Source: Cupriavidus sp. BIS7 (GTDB lineage: Bacteria > Pseudomonadota > Gammaproteobacteria > Burkholderiales > Burkholderiaceae). From it: a stretch of DNA of 64,000 nt. The translations under genes and the position numbers were made by a program. The notes under the pieces were generated by a model. That model ran no database searches and was not told the DNA's origin. It saw only the letters and a list, made by a program, of their open reading frames with translations. Shown here piece by piece: positions 39,744-49,733 of the stretch (the first letter of the stretch is position 1; every line of letters begins with the position of its first letter). The stretch covers positions 1 to 64,000 of the forward strand of contig NZ_ALOU01000058.1 in assembly GCF_000292345.1 (NCBI RefSeq), read 5' to 3'.

Positions 39744-40487
39744 TCAGGCTGCCTTGCGGAAGGCCATCATGTAGTTCACGTCCGTGTCGCGGCCGAGCGA
39801 ATAGATCTGCGTCAACGGGTTATAGGTCATCCCGCGCATCTCGATCAGATCCAGTCCCACATTGCGCGCAAAGCGGGCCAGCTCGGACGGCGTGATGAAT
39901 TTCTCGTAATCATGCGTGCCGCGGGGCAGCATGTTCAGTACGTACTCGGCGCCGACGATCGCCAGCAGATAGGCCTTGAGGTTGCGGTTGATCGTCGAGA
40001 AAAAGAGATAACCGCCGGGTTTGGCCAGCGTCATGCACGCGCGGACGATCGACTGGGGATCTGGCACATGCTCGAGCATCTCCATGCAGGTGACCACATC
40101 GACGCTGGACGGCGCGCGCGCTGCCAGGTCTTCGACGGCAATTTCCTCATAGGTCACTGCCACCCCGGACTCAAGGCTGTGGAGGTCGGCTACCTTGAGC
40201 GCCTTGGTGGAAAGGTCGATGCCGCGCACCGTGGCGCCTGCGCGGGCCATGCTTTCGGAAAGGATGCCGCCGCCGCAGCCAACGTCGACCACCTGCTTGC
40301 CCGACAGGCGCGCGATGCCGTCAATCCAGCCCAGGCGCAGCGGGTTAAGGTCATGCAGTGGCTTGAATTCGCTGTTTGGGTCCCACCATCGGTGAGCCAG
40401 TTCGCTGAACTTGTCGATCTCCTTTGGATCGGCATTGCGGCTTGGGGTATCGGGGGAGGAGTGCAGGGTAGTCGATTGCGACATCAT
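39744..40487 (-). CDS. ubiG: 3-demethylubiquinol/2-polyprenyl-6-hydroxyphenol O-methyltransferase
   Basis: SAM-dependent methyltransferase, 247 aa, doing both O-methylations of ubiquinone synthesis at the inner-membrane face. The N-terminal signature [20 protein letters not shown] and NPLRLGWI match UbiG; the SAM motif [16 protein letters not shown] lies at about residues 63-78. The start is at the ATG pair 40487/40484; a frame open far upstream has no support and would cross the ompA terminator. It lies between ompA and gph in the usual betaproteobacterial order. Confidence 0.94.
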   Translation of the reverse strand: MMSQSTTLHSSPDTPSRNADPKEIDKFSELAHRWWDPNSEFKPLHDLNPLRLGWIDGIARLSGKQVVDVGCGGGILSESMARAGATVRGIDLSTKALKVADLHSLESGVAVTYEEIAVEDLAARAPSSVDVVTCMEMLEHVPDPQSIVRACMTLAKPGGYLFFSTINRNLKAYLLAIVGAEYVLNMLPRGTHDYEKFITPSELARFARNVGLDLIEMRGMTYNPLTQIYSLGRDTDVNYMMAFRKAA

Positions 40488-40537
40488 GGGTGCCGGCGAG
40501 CGGCAAATCTGGTGAGAAGTCTGCGGCAACTTTACCA

Positions 40538-40571
40538 AAAAAAAAGCCCAGCTTGCGCTGGGCTTTTCTTC
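40538..40571 (-). terminator. Rho-independent terminator of ompA
   Basis: On the minus strand AAAAGCCCAGC pairs with GCTGGGCTTTT around GCAA, followed by a T-run of at least nine. Confidence 0.9.
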
Positions 40572-40587
40572 ATCGGAGAGGATCCGA

Positions 40588-41241
40588 TTAACGTGCGCTG
40601 CGGGTGCCGACCACTTCGACTTCCACGCGACGGTTCGGCTGCTGGCAGGCGATCTGAGCGGTGCGGTTGCCCTTGCACGACTTCGGATCAACCTTCAGCT
40701 GACGCTTGCCCTTGCCTTCGGTGTACACGCGGTTGGCTTCAACGCCCTTGCTCACCAGGTAAGCCTTGACCGATTCAGCACGACGGATCGACAGGCGATC
40801 GTTGTACTTGTCCGAACCGAACGAGTCGGTGTGACCAACGGCAATGATGACTTCCAGGGTGATGCCTTGCAGCTTCGAGACCAGGTCGTCCAGCTTGGAC
40901 TTGCCTTCGGGCTTCAGAACGGCCTTGTCGAAGTCGAACAGGGTGTCAGCAGCGAAAGTGACCTTCTCGCTCGACACAACCGGCGGAGCCACCGGGGTCG
41001 GCGGCACTGCAGCAGCAGCCGGAGCCAGTGCGCCGTCGCACAGGGCATTGGCCGTTGCCGGGGTCCAGGAGCTGTCGCGCCAGCAGAGCTCGTTCGTGCC
41101 ATTCTTCCACACGTACTCGCTCGTACCGTTGCCCCAGTTGTCGTTCACTGCCTTCTTTTCATAGGGGACGGACTGGGCTTGAGCGGATGCAGCCATTACT
41201 GCGGTAGCTGCAACGAGCGCGAGCTTGGCAAATTTTTTCAT
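40588..41241 (-). CDS. ompA: OmpA-family outer-membrane/peptidoglycan-binding protein
   Basis: 217-aa envelope protein with a Sec signal ending in SAQAQ (about 22). Residues about 25-68 hold two Cys and several Trp ([12 protein letters not shown]) rather than the eight-strand OmpA barrel, then an Ala/Pro-rich linker, then the OmpA_C peptidoglycan-binding domain (about 95-210) with [45 protein letters not shown] and NRRVEVEV. So it is a short OmpA-C type rather than a full porin-like OmpA. GAGAGGAG precedes the ATG. It is strongly terminated, which fits high expression. Confidence 0.9.
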   Translation of the reverse strand: MKKFAKLALVAATAVMAASAQAQSVPYEKKAVNDNWGNGTSEYVWKNGTNELCWRDSSWTPATANALCDGALAPAAAAVPPTPVAPPVVSSEKVTFAADTLFDFDKAVLKPEGKSKLDDLVSKLQGITLEVIIAVGHTDSFGSDKYNDRLSIRRAESVKAYLVSKGVEANRVYTEGKGKRQLKVDPKSCKGNRTAQIACQQPNRRVEVEVVGTRSAR

Positions 41242-41687
41242 ATTTCTCCTCTCAGGATGAGATCACCGCAGGGTTACTGCGAGCAAATGGACGAAAACAA
41301 GACATACATTCTTCGGAGTATAACATTCTCGACGTGGAGTATGCTCCACTTCGAACAATGTCTGGCTCTTCGCTGGGGAATTGTGCCACAAGGCTCGTTT
41401 CCTAAGAAGTAAATATATTCGATTCAACCACGTGCTTTTAGGCCTGTGGTGTTTGTGCAACATCAGTCTTGCGGCGCCCGCAAAGCCTTGTCCTGTATGG
41501 GTTGCCGGGTGCAGGGGGTGGTAACGGGGAGCGTCACCGGAGGCTGTGGAAGAGGGGTTCCGGCGGGGGCGGGAAGGGGTTCCGCGCATGATAGAATGCC
41601 ATGTTCGCCCGATGCCGGTACGCCGACTTCCGCATGCCAGGAATCCGGGCTTCATTTGCTTAAACCCGCCGCATAAACCACGCCGCA
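41242..41687. promoter_or_regulatory. Divergent ompA/gyrA regulatory region
   Basis: 446 bases without a gene. For ompA a TATACT -10 box on the minus strand lies within GTATAA at about 41317-41323, roughly 80 bases before the ATG. Next to it is a perfect dyad GTGGAG-tatg-CTCCAC (41335-41350), whose GGAGTAT half is repeated at 41315. For gyrA a TAGAAT box lies at 41592-41597, about 90 bases before the start. The middle (41400-41580) shows nothing recognisable. Confidence 0.5.
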
Positions 41688-44375
41688 ATGGATCAATTCG
41701 CCAAAGAAACCCTTCCGGTCTCGCTGGAAGAGGAAATGCGCCGCTCATACCTGGATTACGCGATGAGCGTAATCGTAGGGCGCGCGCTACCCGATGTCCG
41801 GGACGGCCTGAAGCCGGTACACCGGCGCGTGCTCTTTGCGATGCATGAGCTCAATAACGACTGGAACCGGCCCTACAAGAAATCGGCCCGTATTGTCGGC
41901 GATGTGATTGGTAAATATCACCCGCACGGCGATACCGCGGTCTATGACACGATCGTCCGTATGGCGCAGAATTTTTCCCTGCGTTACATGCTGGTGGACG
42001 GCCAGGGCAACTTCGGCTCGGTGGACGGTGATAACGCCGCGGCAATGCGTTATACCGAAATCCGCCTGGCGAAGATCGCCCATGAAATGCTCCACGATAT
42101 CGACAAGGAAACTGTCGATTTCGATCCCAACTATGACGGTTCGGAGAAAGAGCCCGGTATTTTGCCGGCACGTATTCCGAATTTGCTGATCAATGGTTCG
42201 TCGGGTATTGCGGTCGGTATGGCCACGAATATCCCGCCGCATAACCTGAACGAAGTTGTCGACGCCTGCCTGCATCTGCTGCGTAATCCGGATGCCACGG
42301 TCGACGACCTTATCGAACTGGTTCCGGCGCCCGATTTTCCGACCGCCGGCATTATCTATGGCATCCAGGGCGTGCGCGAAGGCTATCGCACCGGGCGCGG
42401 CCGCGTTGTCATGCGCGCCCGTACGCACTTCGAGGATATCGACCGTGGCCAGCGCCAGGCGATCATCGTCGATGAACTGCCGTACCAGGTGAACAAGCGC
42501 ACCCTGCTCGAGCGCATTGCCGAGCTGGTGACTGAAAAGAAGATCGAAGGCATTTCGGACATCCGCGACGAATCTGACAAGTCAGGCATGCGCGTGGTGA
42601 TCGAGCTCAAGCGCAACGAGGTGCCCGAGGTCGTTCTGAACAACCTATATAAGAACACCCAGCTTCAGGACACGTTCGGCATGAACATGGTGGCGCTGGT
42701 CGACGGCCAGCCGCGCCTGCTGAACCTGCGCCAGATGCTGGACGCGTTCCTGTCGCACCGGCGCGAGGTCGTCACCCGCCGCACCGTGTTCGAACTGCGC
42801 AAGGCGCGCGAGCGCGGCCATGTGCTGGAAGGCCTGGCCGTGGCGCTGGCCAATATCGACGAGTTCATCGCGATCATCAAGGCCGCGCCGACGCCGCCGA
42901 TCGCCAAGCAGGAATTGATGACCAAGGCCTGGGACTCGGGCCTGGTGCGCGAAATGCTCGCACGTGCCGAAAGCGACACGGCGGGCGGCCGCGCATCGTA
43001 TCGCCCCGATGGGCTGCCGGCGGTGTTCGGCATGCAGCCCGATGGCCTGTATCGCCTGTCCGATAGCCAGGCGCAGGAAATCCTGCAGATGCGACTGCAA
43101 CGCCTCACGGGTCTCGAGCAGGACAAGATCGTCCAGGAGTATCGCGAGGTGATGGGCCTGATCGCCGACCTGCTGGACATCCTGGCCCGGCCGGAACGCA
43201 TCACGACGATCATTACCGAGGAACTTGGTGCGATTCGCGCCGAATTCGGCGATGAGCGCCGCTCGCAGATCGAACTGAACGCGACCGAACTCGATACCGA
43301 GGACCTGATCACGCCGCAGGATATGGTCGTGACGCTGTCGCACTCGGGCTATATGAAGAGCCAGCCGATTTCCGAATACCGCGCCCAGAAGCGCGGCGGT
43401 CGTGGAAAGCAGGCCACGGCCACGAAGGAAGACGACTGGATCGACACGCTGTTCGTGGCCAACACCCACGACTACATCCTGTGCTTCTCGAACCGCGGCC
43501 GGCTCTACTGGCTGAAGGTGTATGAAGTGCCGCAGGGCTCGCGCACCTCGCGCGGCCGACCGATCGTGAACATGTTCCCGCTGGCCGATGGCGAGAAGAT
43601 CAACGTGATCCTGCCGGTACGCCAGTTCGACGCCGAGCATTTCATCTTCATGACCACCGCACGCGGTACGGTCAAGAAGACCGCGCTGACCGAGTTCTCG
43701 AACCCGCGCAAGGCCGGCATCATCGCCGTGGACCTTGATGAAGGCGACTTCCTGATCGGCGCGGCCGTCACGGATGGCCAGCACGATGTGATGCTCTTCT
43801 CCGATGCCGGCAAGGCGGTGCGCTTTGACGAGAACGATGTGCGTCCGATGGGGCGTCAGGCGCGTGGCGTGCGCGGCATGAACCTCGACGAGGGGCAGGC
43901 AGTGATCGCCATGCTGGTTGCACCGGCCGAATCTGCCGATGCGGAATCTGCCGAAGGCAGCGCCGCTCCGGTTGGCAGCGTGCTGACGGCTACCGAGAAC
44001 GGTTACGGCAAGCGCACGCCGATTTCCGAATACACTCGACACGGCCGTGGCACCAAGGGCATGATTGCGATCCAGACGAGCGAGCGCAATGGCCGCGTGG
44101 TGGCTGCGGCGCTGGTCTCGCCCGAAGACGAGATCATGCTGATCACGACCGGCGGCGTGCTGATCCGCACCCGTGTGGCCGAAATCCGCGAGATGGGACG
44201 CGCCACGCAGGGTGTGACGCTGATCAACGTCGACGAAGGCACCAAGCTGTCGGGTCTGCAGCGCATCGTTGAGAGCGATGCGGACAACGGCGCAGGTTCG
44301 GAAGATGGCGAAGTGGCAGACGATGCCGCTGGCGCTACCGATGCCGGTGCTACAGACGCGGATGCGAATTCGTAA
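41688..44375 (+). CDS. gyrA: DNA gyrase subunit A
   Basis: Type II topoisomerase subunit that cleaves and rejoins DNA for negative supercoiling; 895 aa. The N-terminus aligns with E. coli without gaps: catalytic Tyr122 in MRYTE, quinolone region [12 protein letters not shown] with Thr83 (Ser in E. coli) and Asp87. The C-terminal beta-pinwheel begins near residue 540 with the GyrA box QKRGGRG. A Ser/Ala/Glu-rich insert ([14 protein letters not shown], about 745-765) and an acidic Asp/Ala tail complete it. Thr83 is a natural state in several genera and is not by itself evidence of selected resistance. Confidence 0.97.
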   Translation: MDQFAKETLPVSLEEEMRRSYLDYAMSVIVGRALPDVRDGLKPVHRRVLFAMHELNNDWNRPYKKSARIVGDVIGKYHPHGDTAVYDTIVRMAQNFSLRYMLVDGQGNFGSVDGDNAAAMRYTEIRLAKIAHEMLHDIDKETVDFDPNYDGSEKEPGILPARIPNLLINGSSGIAVGMATNIPPHNLNEVVDACLHLLRNPDATVDDLIELVPAPDFPTAGIIYGIQGVREGYRTGRGRVVMRARTHFEDIDRGQRQAIIVDELPYQVNKRTLLERIAELVTEKKIEGISDIRDESDKSGMRVVIELKRNEVPEVVLNNLYKNTQLQDTFGMNMVALVDGQPRLLNLRQMLDAFLSHRREVVTRRTVFELRKARERGHVLEGLAVALANIDEFIAIIKAAPTPPIAKQELMTKAWDSGLVREMLARAESDTAGGRASYRPDGLPAVFGMQPDGLYRLSDSQAQEILQMRLQRLTGLEQDKIVQEYREVMGLIADLLDILARPERITTIITEELGAIRAEFGDERRSQIELNATELDTEDLITPQDMVVTLSHSGYMKSQPISEYRAQKRGGRGKQATATKEDDWIDTLFVANTHDYILCFSNRGRLYWLKVYEVPQGSRTSRGRPIVNMFPLADGEKINVILPVRQFDAEHFIFMTTARGTVKKTALTEFSNPRKAGIIAVDLDEGDFLIGAAVTDGQHDVMLFSDAGKAVRFDENDVRPMGRQARGVRGMNLDEGQAVIAMLVAPAESADAESAEGSAAPVGSVLTATENGYGKRTPISEYTRHGRGTKGMIAIQTSERNGRVVAAALVSPEDEIMLITTGGVLIRTRVAEIREMGRATQGVTLINVDEGTKLSGLQRIVESDADNGAGSEDGEVADDAAGATDAGATDADANS

Positions 44376-44457
44376 TTAGTTGCAACAACAGGACGGTGGC
44401 CGGAACTCGCCAGACGGCCGCGCGGACTAATCCGGACGTATTTTCCAGGGAGTCATA

Positions 44458-45027
44458 ATGCTCAAAACCTATCGACGTATCGCTGTTCTGGCTGCTGTTG
44501 CTCCGATGATGATGCTGGCGCAAGGTGCGCACGCACAAGCGGACGACAAGGACAAGACTGCGGCCATCAAGGAACTGCTGACCGTCATGCAGGCCGACCA
44601 GGCTGTCAAGGGTCAGGCCGACAACTGGCAGCAGGGCGCGAAGCAGGAAGCGCCGCTGGTGCTGGAGCAGGTGCTGGTCGAGAACAAGACGCTGAACGAC
44701 AAGCAGAAGCAGGCCGCCGTCGAGAAGCTCAAGAAGAACGGCGCAGTGCAGCGCATGGTCGACGGCGCCGGCACGGCGTTCACGACTGACGGGTTCAAGC
44801 AGGATGCGATCAAGGCTCACTACGACGCCTTCGGCAAGTACTACTCGACCCAGGAAATCAAGGACCTGACGACGTTCCTGAAGTCGCCGACCGGTCAGAA
44901 GTTCATGGCCAACCAGGGCAAGGCCACCCAGGAAATCTGGGGTTCGATGATGCAGAAGTACGGCCCGCAGGTTGGCAAGTCGATGCGCGACGCCGCCGAG
45001 AAGGAAATCGCCGCTGCTGCGAAGTAA
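44458..45027 (+). CDS. DUF2059 exported protein
   Basis: 189-aa periplasmic protein with a Sec signal (VAPMMMLAQGAHAQADD, cut near residue 26). The DUF2059 domain (about 75-175) is seen in HYDAFGKYYSTQEIKDLTTFLKSPTGQKF. Function of the family is unknown. It lies 82 bases after gyrA and before serC, a position conserved in relatives as far as I recall. GGGAG lies about eight bases before the ATG. It has its own strong terminator. Confidence 0.88.
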   Translation: MLKTYRRIAVLAAVAPMMMLAQGAHAQADDKDKTAAIKELLTVMQADQAVKGQADNWQQGAKQEAPLVLEQVLVENKTLNDKQKQAAVEKLKKNGAVQRMVDGAGTAFTTDGFKQDAIKAHYDAFGKYYSTQEIKDLTTFLKSPTGQKFMANQGKATQEIWGSMMQKYGPQVGKSMRDAAEKEIAAAAK

Positions 45028-45056
45028 TCGGCAAGTGATCGGCAAGTGATCGACGA

Positions 45057-45086
45057 CTGGCCCGGTAAGACCACCGGGCCAGTTTG
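45057..45086 (+). terminator. Rho-independent terminator of the DUF2059 gene
   Basis: CTGGCCCGGT (45057-45066) pairs with ACCGGGCCAG (45073-45082), followed by TTTGCTTTT. Between stop and hairpin an 11-bp unit (ATCGGCAAGTG) is tandemly doubled. Confidence 0.85.
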
Positions 45087-45153
45087 CTTTTCCCGCCGCG
45101 CCTGCCAACACCCACGGCACGGCCATGCCGCCCCAAGCGGCGCGGGTTTGAGG

Positions 45154-45159
45154 GATAAT
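45154..45159 (+). promoter_or_regulatory. GATAAT -10-like box before serC
   Basis: GATAAT 44 bases before the serC ATG, just after the preceding terminator; likely start of the serC-pheA-hisC-tyrA-aroA transcript. Confidence 0.45.
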
Positions 45160-45202
45160 GGCTGCCTGGTTCAAACGGCAGCCATTTTTCCATCTTCCCT
45201 CC

Positions 45203-46366
45203 ATGAACGATCCCCAGAATCCCGCCCTCGCCGGCCTGCAACGATCCCTGGCCGAGCGCGTGTTCAATTTCTCGCCTGGCCCGGCCGCATTGCCGACCGA
45301 AGTCCTGCAGCAGGCCGCCGAGGAAATGCTGTCATGGCGAGGTACGGGTGTGTCGGTGATGGAGATGAGCCATCGCAGCCGCGAGTTCGAAGGCATTCAT
45401 AACGAAGCGCTGGCCGACCTGCGCGAACTGCTGCAGGTGCCGAAGAACTTCCGCATCCTGTTCATGCAGGGCGGTGCAATTGGCGAGAACGGCATCGTTC
45501 CGCTGAACCTGGCCAATCGCGTCAATGCCGAGAAGCCGAAGACCGATTTCGTCGTCACCGGCACCTGGTCAGTCAAGACCGAGCAGGAAGCGCGCCGCTA
45601 CAGCGAAGTCAACATCGCCGCTTCGAGCAAGGACGAGAAGTGGCACAAGATCCCGGATGTGAATTCGTGGAAGCTGTCGCATGACGCCGCGTACGTGCAC
45701 CTTTGCACCAACGAGACGATCGTCGGCACGGAATTCCAGGAAATTCCCGACATCGGCCAGACCGGCACGCACGACAAGGGCCGCATTGTGGTGGCCGATG
45801 CGTCAAGCCACATCCTGTCGCGCCCGATCGACTGGTCGCGCGTGCAGGTGGTCTATGGCGGTGCCCAGAAGAACATCGGCCCGGCCGGCGTGACGATCGT
45901 CATCGTGCGCGAAGACCTGATCGGCTTCGCGCATCCGCTGTGCCCGTCGGCGTTCAACTGGCGCCTCGTGGACGAACATGATTCGATGTACAACACGCCG
46001 CCCACCTACGCGATCTATATCGCGGGGCTCGTGTTCAAGTGGCTCAAGGCCCAGGGCGGCGTTGCCGCTATCGAACAGCGCAACATCGCCAAGGCGCGCG
46101 CGCTGTATGACTTCCTGGACCAGAGCGATTATTACCGCAACGAAATCGACCACAGCTGCCGCTCGCGCATGAACGTACCGTTCTTCCTGCGCGATGAATC
46201 GCGCAACGAAGCGTTCCTGACCCAGGCGCGCGCGAACGGCCTGGTACAGCTCAAGGGCCACAAGTCCGTGGGCGGCATGCGCGCCAGTATCTATAACGCG
46301 ATGCCACTCGAGGGTGTTACCGCGCTGATCGAATTCATGCGCGAATTCGAGCGCACCGCCGCCTGA
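45203..46366 (+). CDS. serC: Phosphoserine aminotransferase
   Basis: PLP enzyme of serine synthesis (3-phosphohydroxypyruvate to phosphoserine), also used in pyridoxine synthesis. 387 aa. The N-terminal [17 protein letters not shown] is diagnostic; the PLP lysine is in [16 protein letters not shown] (about 216-231), and [16 protein letters not shown] stands near the end. I chose the ATG at 45203, which gives [11 protein letters not shown]; a start 15 codons earlier would begin inside the -10 region's leader. No strong ribosome site is visible. First gene of an aromatic/serine run. Confidence 0.95.
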   Translation: MNDPQNPALAGLQRSLAERVFNFSPGPAALPTEVLQQAAEEMLSWRGTGVSVMEMSHRSREFEGIHNEALADLRELLQVPKNFRILFMQGGAIGENGIVPLNLANRVNAEKPKTDFVVTGTWSVKTEQEARRYSEVNIAASSKDEKWHKIPDVNSWKLSHDAAYVHLCTNETIVGTEFQEIPDIGQTGTHDKGRIVVADASSHILSRPIDWSRVQVVYGGAQKNIGPAGVTIVIVREDLIGFAHPLCPSAFNWRLVDEHDSMYNTPPTYAIYIAGLVFKWLKAQGGVAAIEQRNIAKARALYDFLDQSDYYRNEIDHSCRSRMNVPFFLRDESRNEAFLTQARANGLVQLKGHKSVGGMRASIYNAMPLEGVTALIEFMREFERTAA

Positions 46367-46465
46367 CGGCGGACTAGCGCCGCACCGCCACGCAGGCAAG
46401 CGAGCGGTGTGGCTTCGCCCCAGACTTTCCGCGGCCGCCGAACACGCGGTCCGCCAGGCCTTGAT

Positions 46466-47626
46466 ATGACAGAGCAAGACAAGTCTCGCGCCAATGCACC
46501 CGAACCGGATGCGGAGCGCAACGACACTTCCGGACCCAGTGCGCAGGAGCAGGCGCTGTCCGCCGACCTGGCGCCCCTGCGCAACCAGATCGACGCGGTG
46601 GACCGTGAGCTGCTGGCGCTGCTCAACCGTCGTGCCCAGCTCGCGCTGGACGTGGGCGAGGTGAAGAAGAAGTACGGCGCACCCGTGTTTCGTCCCGAGC
46701 GCGAGCTGCAGGTGATTCGCAAGGTGCAGGGCGCCAATCCGGGGCCGCTGCTCGGTGAAAGCGTTGCGTCGATCTGGCGTGAGGTGATGTCTGCCTGCCG
46801 GGGCCTGGAGAAGCCGCTGGAAATCGCCTTCCTCGGCCCGGCCGGAACGTTCTCCGAGCAGGCGCTCTACGCGCACTTCGGACACGAAGTGACCGGCGTG
46901 CCGTGCACGACCATCGACGAAGTCTTCCGCGCCGTGGAAGCGGGCACCGTGGAGTACGGCGTGGTGCCGGTCGAGAATTCGACCGAGGGCGCCGTTTCGC
47001 GCACGCTCGATCTATTCCTGCAGACGTCGCTCAAGATCAGCGGCGAGATCGCGCTGAAGGTTCATCACAACCTGATGGCATCGAAGCCGGACATGACCGG
47101 CGTGACCGTGGTGCGCGCCCACGCGCAGGCGCTCGCGCAGTGCCAGCACTGGCTTGCCGCGAACTATCCGCACCTGGAGCGCCAGGCGGTGTCCAGCAAC
47201 GCCGAAGCGGCACGCATGGCCAGCGAGGACCCTACCGTCGCCGCGATTGCAGGTGAATCCGCAGCCAACCGCTACCACCTGCATATCATCCGCTCGCATA
47301 TCCAGGACGATCCGCACAATCGCACGCGCTTTGCCGTGATTGGCCGCTACGAGACCGAGCCGTCCGGCAGCGATCAAACGTCACTGATCCTGTCCGTGCC
47401 GAACAAGGCAGGCGCCGTGTATCAGCTGCTGGCCCCGCTGGCCGAGAATGGCGTATCGATGTGCCGGTTTGAGTCGCGTCCCGCGCGCAGTGGTGCGTGG
47501 GAGTACTACTTCTACGTGGATGTGGAAGGCCACCAGCACGAGCCGGCGGTCGCGCGCGCAATCGAAGAGCTGCGCCGCAACGCCGCATACCTGAAGGTGC
47601 TTGGCTCGTACCCGTCCAGCAAATAA
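46466..47626 (+). CDS. pheA: Bifunctional chorismate mutase/prephenate dehydratase
   Basis: P-protein of phenylalanine synthesis, 386 aa. A 40-residue low-complexity N-terminus precedes the AroQ chorismate mutase (about 38-115; IDAVDRELLALLNRRAQLAL). The dehydratase (about 118-295) has FLGPAGTFSEQAL, VVPVENSTEGAVSRTLD and the NRTRFAVIG motif with the catalytic Thr. The C-terminal ACT domain (about 305-380) contains SLILSVPNKAGAVYQLL and ESRP, the Phe feedback site. The ATG at 46466 fits the domain start; 57 bases further upstream is an unsupported alternative. Confidence 0.96.
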   Translation: MTEQDKSRANAPEPDAERNDTSGPSAQEQALSADLAPLRNQIDAVDRELLALLNRRAQLALDVGEVKKKYGAPVFRPERELQVIRKVQGANPGPLLGESVASIWREVMSACRGLEKPLEIAFLGPAGTFSEQALYAHFGHEVTGVPCTTIDEVFRAVEAGTVEYGVVPVENSTEGAVSRTLDLFLQTSLKISGEIALKVHHNLMASKPDMTGVTVVRAHAQALAQCQHWLAANYPHLERQAVSSNAEAARMASEDPTVAAIAGESAANRYHLHIIRSHIQDDPHNRTRFAVIGRYETEPSGSDQTSLILSVPNKAGAVYQLLAPLAENGVSMCRFESRPARSGAWEYYFYVDVEGHQHEPAVARAIEELRRNAAYLKVLGSYPSSK

Positions 47627-47645
47627 CGTCAGCGAGGAGACAAAC

Positions 47646-48770
47646 ATGGCAGAGCAGGGCAACGCGGCTGACTTTTTTGGTCCGTCCTACGTGCGCAAGA
47701 TTTCGCCGTATATCGCAGGCAAGCCGATTTCCGAGGTTGCGCGCGAGTTCGGCCTCGATGAATCGCGCATCGTCAAGCTGGCGTCGAACGAGAATCCGCT
47801 CGGCATGCCGGCATCGGCGAAGGCGGCCATTGCCGCCGCGATGGAGGAACTGGGCCGCTATCCGGACAGCAATGGCTTCGAACTGAAGGCAAAGCTGTCG
47901 GAAAAGTTTGACGTACCCGCCGAATGGCTGACGCTTGGCAACGGGAGCAACGACATCCTCGAGCTGGCCGCGCATGCGCTGGTGCGCAATGGCGAGTCGA
48001 TTGTCTACGCCGAGTACTCGTTTGCGGTCTACGCACTCGCCACGCAGGAAGTGGGCGCACGCGCGATCGAGGTGAAGGCGCGCAATTACGGCCATGATCT
48101 GGAAGCGATGGCCGCGGCGATCGCTCCCGACACCAAGCTTGTATTCATCGCCAACCCGAACAACCCGACCGGTACGTTCGTGTCCGCCGCAGAGATCGAG
48201 GCATTCCTGGCCAAGGTGCCGTCCCATGTGGTGGTGGTCCTTGACGAGGCCTACAACGAATATCTCGATGCCGACCAGCAGTACGAGTCGATCGCCTGGG
48301 TGCGCAAGTATCCGAACCTGATGGTGTCGCGCACGTTCTCGAAGGCGTATGGGCTGGCGGGCTTGCGCGTTGGCTATGGCGTGGCGCAGCCCCCGCTTAC
48401 CGACCTGCTGAACCGCGTGCGCCAGCCGTTCAATGTCAACAGCCTTGCGCAGGCGGCTGCGGTAGCGGCGCTCGACGATGCCGGCTTCCTGCAGCGCAGC
48501 GCCGAACTGAATCGTCAGGGCAAGGCGCAGCTTGTGACGGCGTTCGAGCGTCTGGGGCTGGAATACGTCAAGTCGTCGGGCAACTTCGTCATGGTCCGCG
48601 TCGGTAACGACGATGGTGCCGGCGCACGCGTCAACCTGGCGCTGCTCGAGCAGGGCGTGATCGTGCGTCCCGTGGCCAACTACGGTTTGCCGCAGTGGCT
48701 CCGCGTGACGATCGGCCTGCCGGAAGAGAACGACGCGTTTGTCGTGGCGCTCGAACAGGCCCTGAAGTGA
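47646..48770 (+). CDS. hisC: Histidinol-phosphate / aromatic aminotransferase
   Basis: PLP class I/II aminotransferase, 374 aa, HisC type. ASNENPLG (about 43-50), the PLP-binding NPNNPTGTFV, DEAYNEY and the Schiff-base lysine in SRTFSKAYGLAGLRVGYG (about 225-242) are present. GAGGAG lies nine bases before the ATG. Its place between pheA and tyrA suggests that it also or mainly transaminates phenylpyruvate, prephenate or hydroxyphenylpyruvate; such hisC paralogues (hisC2) are common in this cluster. Confidence 0.93.
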   Translation: MAEQGNAADFFGPSYVRKISPYIAGKPISEVAREFGLDESRIVKLASNENPLGMPASAKAAIAAAMEELGRYPDSNGFELKAKLSEKFDVPAEWLTLGNGSNDILELAAHALVRNGESIVYAEYSFAVYALATQEVGARAIEVKARNYGHDLEAMAAAIAPDTKLVFIANPNNPTGTFVSAAEIEAFLAKVPSHVVVVLDEAYNEYLDADQQYESIAWVRKYPNLMVSRTFSKAYGLAGLRVGYGVAQPPLTDLLNRVRQPFNVNSLAQAAAVAALDDAGFLQRSAELNRQGKAQLVTAFERLGLEYVKSSGNFVMVRVGNDDGAGARVNLALLEQGVIVRPVANYGLPQWLRVTIGLPEENDAFVVALEQALK

Positions 48771-48779
48771 ACCTCAAGC

Positions 48780-49688
48780 ATGTCTGAAACCGTGAGCGCA
48801 TTGCATTTTTCAAAAGTCGTGATTGTTGGCGTCGGCCTGATTGGCGGATCGCTGGCGTTGTCGCTCAAGCGCGCAGGCGTGGTGGGGACGGTGGTGGGCG
48901 TAGGCCGCTCGGCGGCCTCGCTGGAGAAGGCCAGGGCGCTTGGCGTCATCGACGAGGCAGCCTCGCTCGAGGATGCCCTGCGTGGTGCAAGCCTGGTGGT
49001 GCTGTGCGCGCCCGTCGCGCAGAACTTCGCACTGCTGCATGCGCTGGAGCCGCACCTGCAGCCGGGCACGATCGTGACCGACGCCGGCAGCACCAAGTCC
49101 GATGTCATCATGGCCGCGAAAACCGCGCTCGGCGACAAGGTAGCCCAGTTCGTGCCGGCGCATCCTATCGCTGGCCGTGAGCTGAATGGCGTGGAAGCGG
49201 CGCTCGGCGATCTCTATGTCGGCAAGAAGGTGGTGCTGTGCCCGCTGCAGGAAAACGCGCGAGCCGATGTGGCGGCGGTACGTGCCATGTGGGAGGCCGC
49301 CGGTGCCGATTGCCACGTGATGTCTGCCGTGCAGCATGACGCGGTATTTGCCTCTGTCAGTCACCTGCCTCACGTGCTGTCGTATGCGCTGGTGGCCCAG
49401 GTTGCCAATGCCGAAGACGCGGCGCTGAAGCTGGATTTCGCGGGCGGTGGATTCCGCGATTTCACGCGCATCGCGGCGTCATCGCCCGAAATGTGGCGCG
49501 ATATCTGCATCGCCAACAAGGATGCCCTGCTGGGTGAGATCAGCACCTATGAAGCTGTACTCGCCCACCTGAAGGCACAGATCAAGGCCGGTGATGGTGC
49601 GGCGCTGGAACGGTTGTTCACGCGCGCCAGTGACACGCGTCAGAAGTGGGGCGCCGCGCGCGCGGCCGCCAACAACGTCGAACCCTGA
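48780..49688 (+). CDS. tyrA: Prephenate dehydrogenase (TyrA)
   Basis: NAD(P)-dependent enzyme of tyrosine synthesis, 302 aa, monofunctional type without a chorismate mutase or ACT domain. The Rossmann motif VIVGVGLIGGSLALSLKRAG opens the protein; VTDAGSTKSDV and the catalytic HPIAGRELNGVEAA (about 125-138) follow, and HLPHVLSYAL with the second active-site His lies at about 197-206. It starts nine bases after hisC. Could accept arogenate as well; not decidable. Confidence 0.94.
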   Translation: MSETVSALHFSKVVIVGVGLIGGSLALSLKRAGVVGTVVGVGRSAASLEKARALGVIDEAASLEDALRGASLVVLCAPVAQNFALLHALEPHLQPGTIVTDAGSTKSDVIMAAKTALGDKVAQFVPAHPIAGRELNGVEAALGDLYVGKKVVLCPLQENARADVAAVRAMWEAAGADCHVMSAVQHDAVFASVSHLPHVLSYALVAQVANAEDAALKLDFAGGGFRDFTRIAASSPEMWRDICIANKDALLGEISTYEAVLAHLKAQIKAGDGAALERLFTRASDTRQKWGAARAAANNVEP

Positions 49689-49733
49689 AGCCGCCCACGC
49701 GCTGCGGCGCGTAGCGGCCATGCTGCGAGAACC

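Noticed and set aside
41960..42000. GyrA Thr83 as a quinolone-resistance mutation
   Set aside because: Thr at this position is the natural state in several genera; sequence alone does not show selection.
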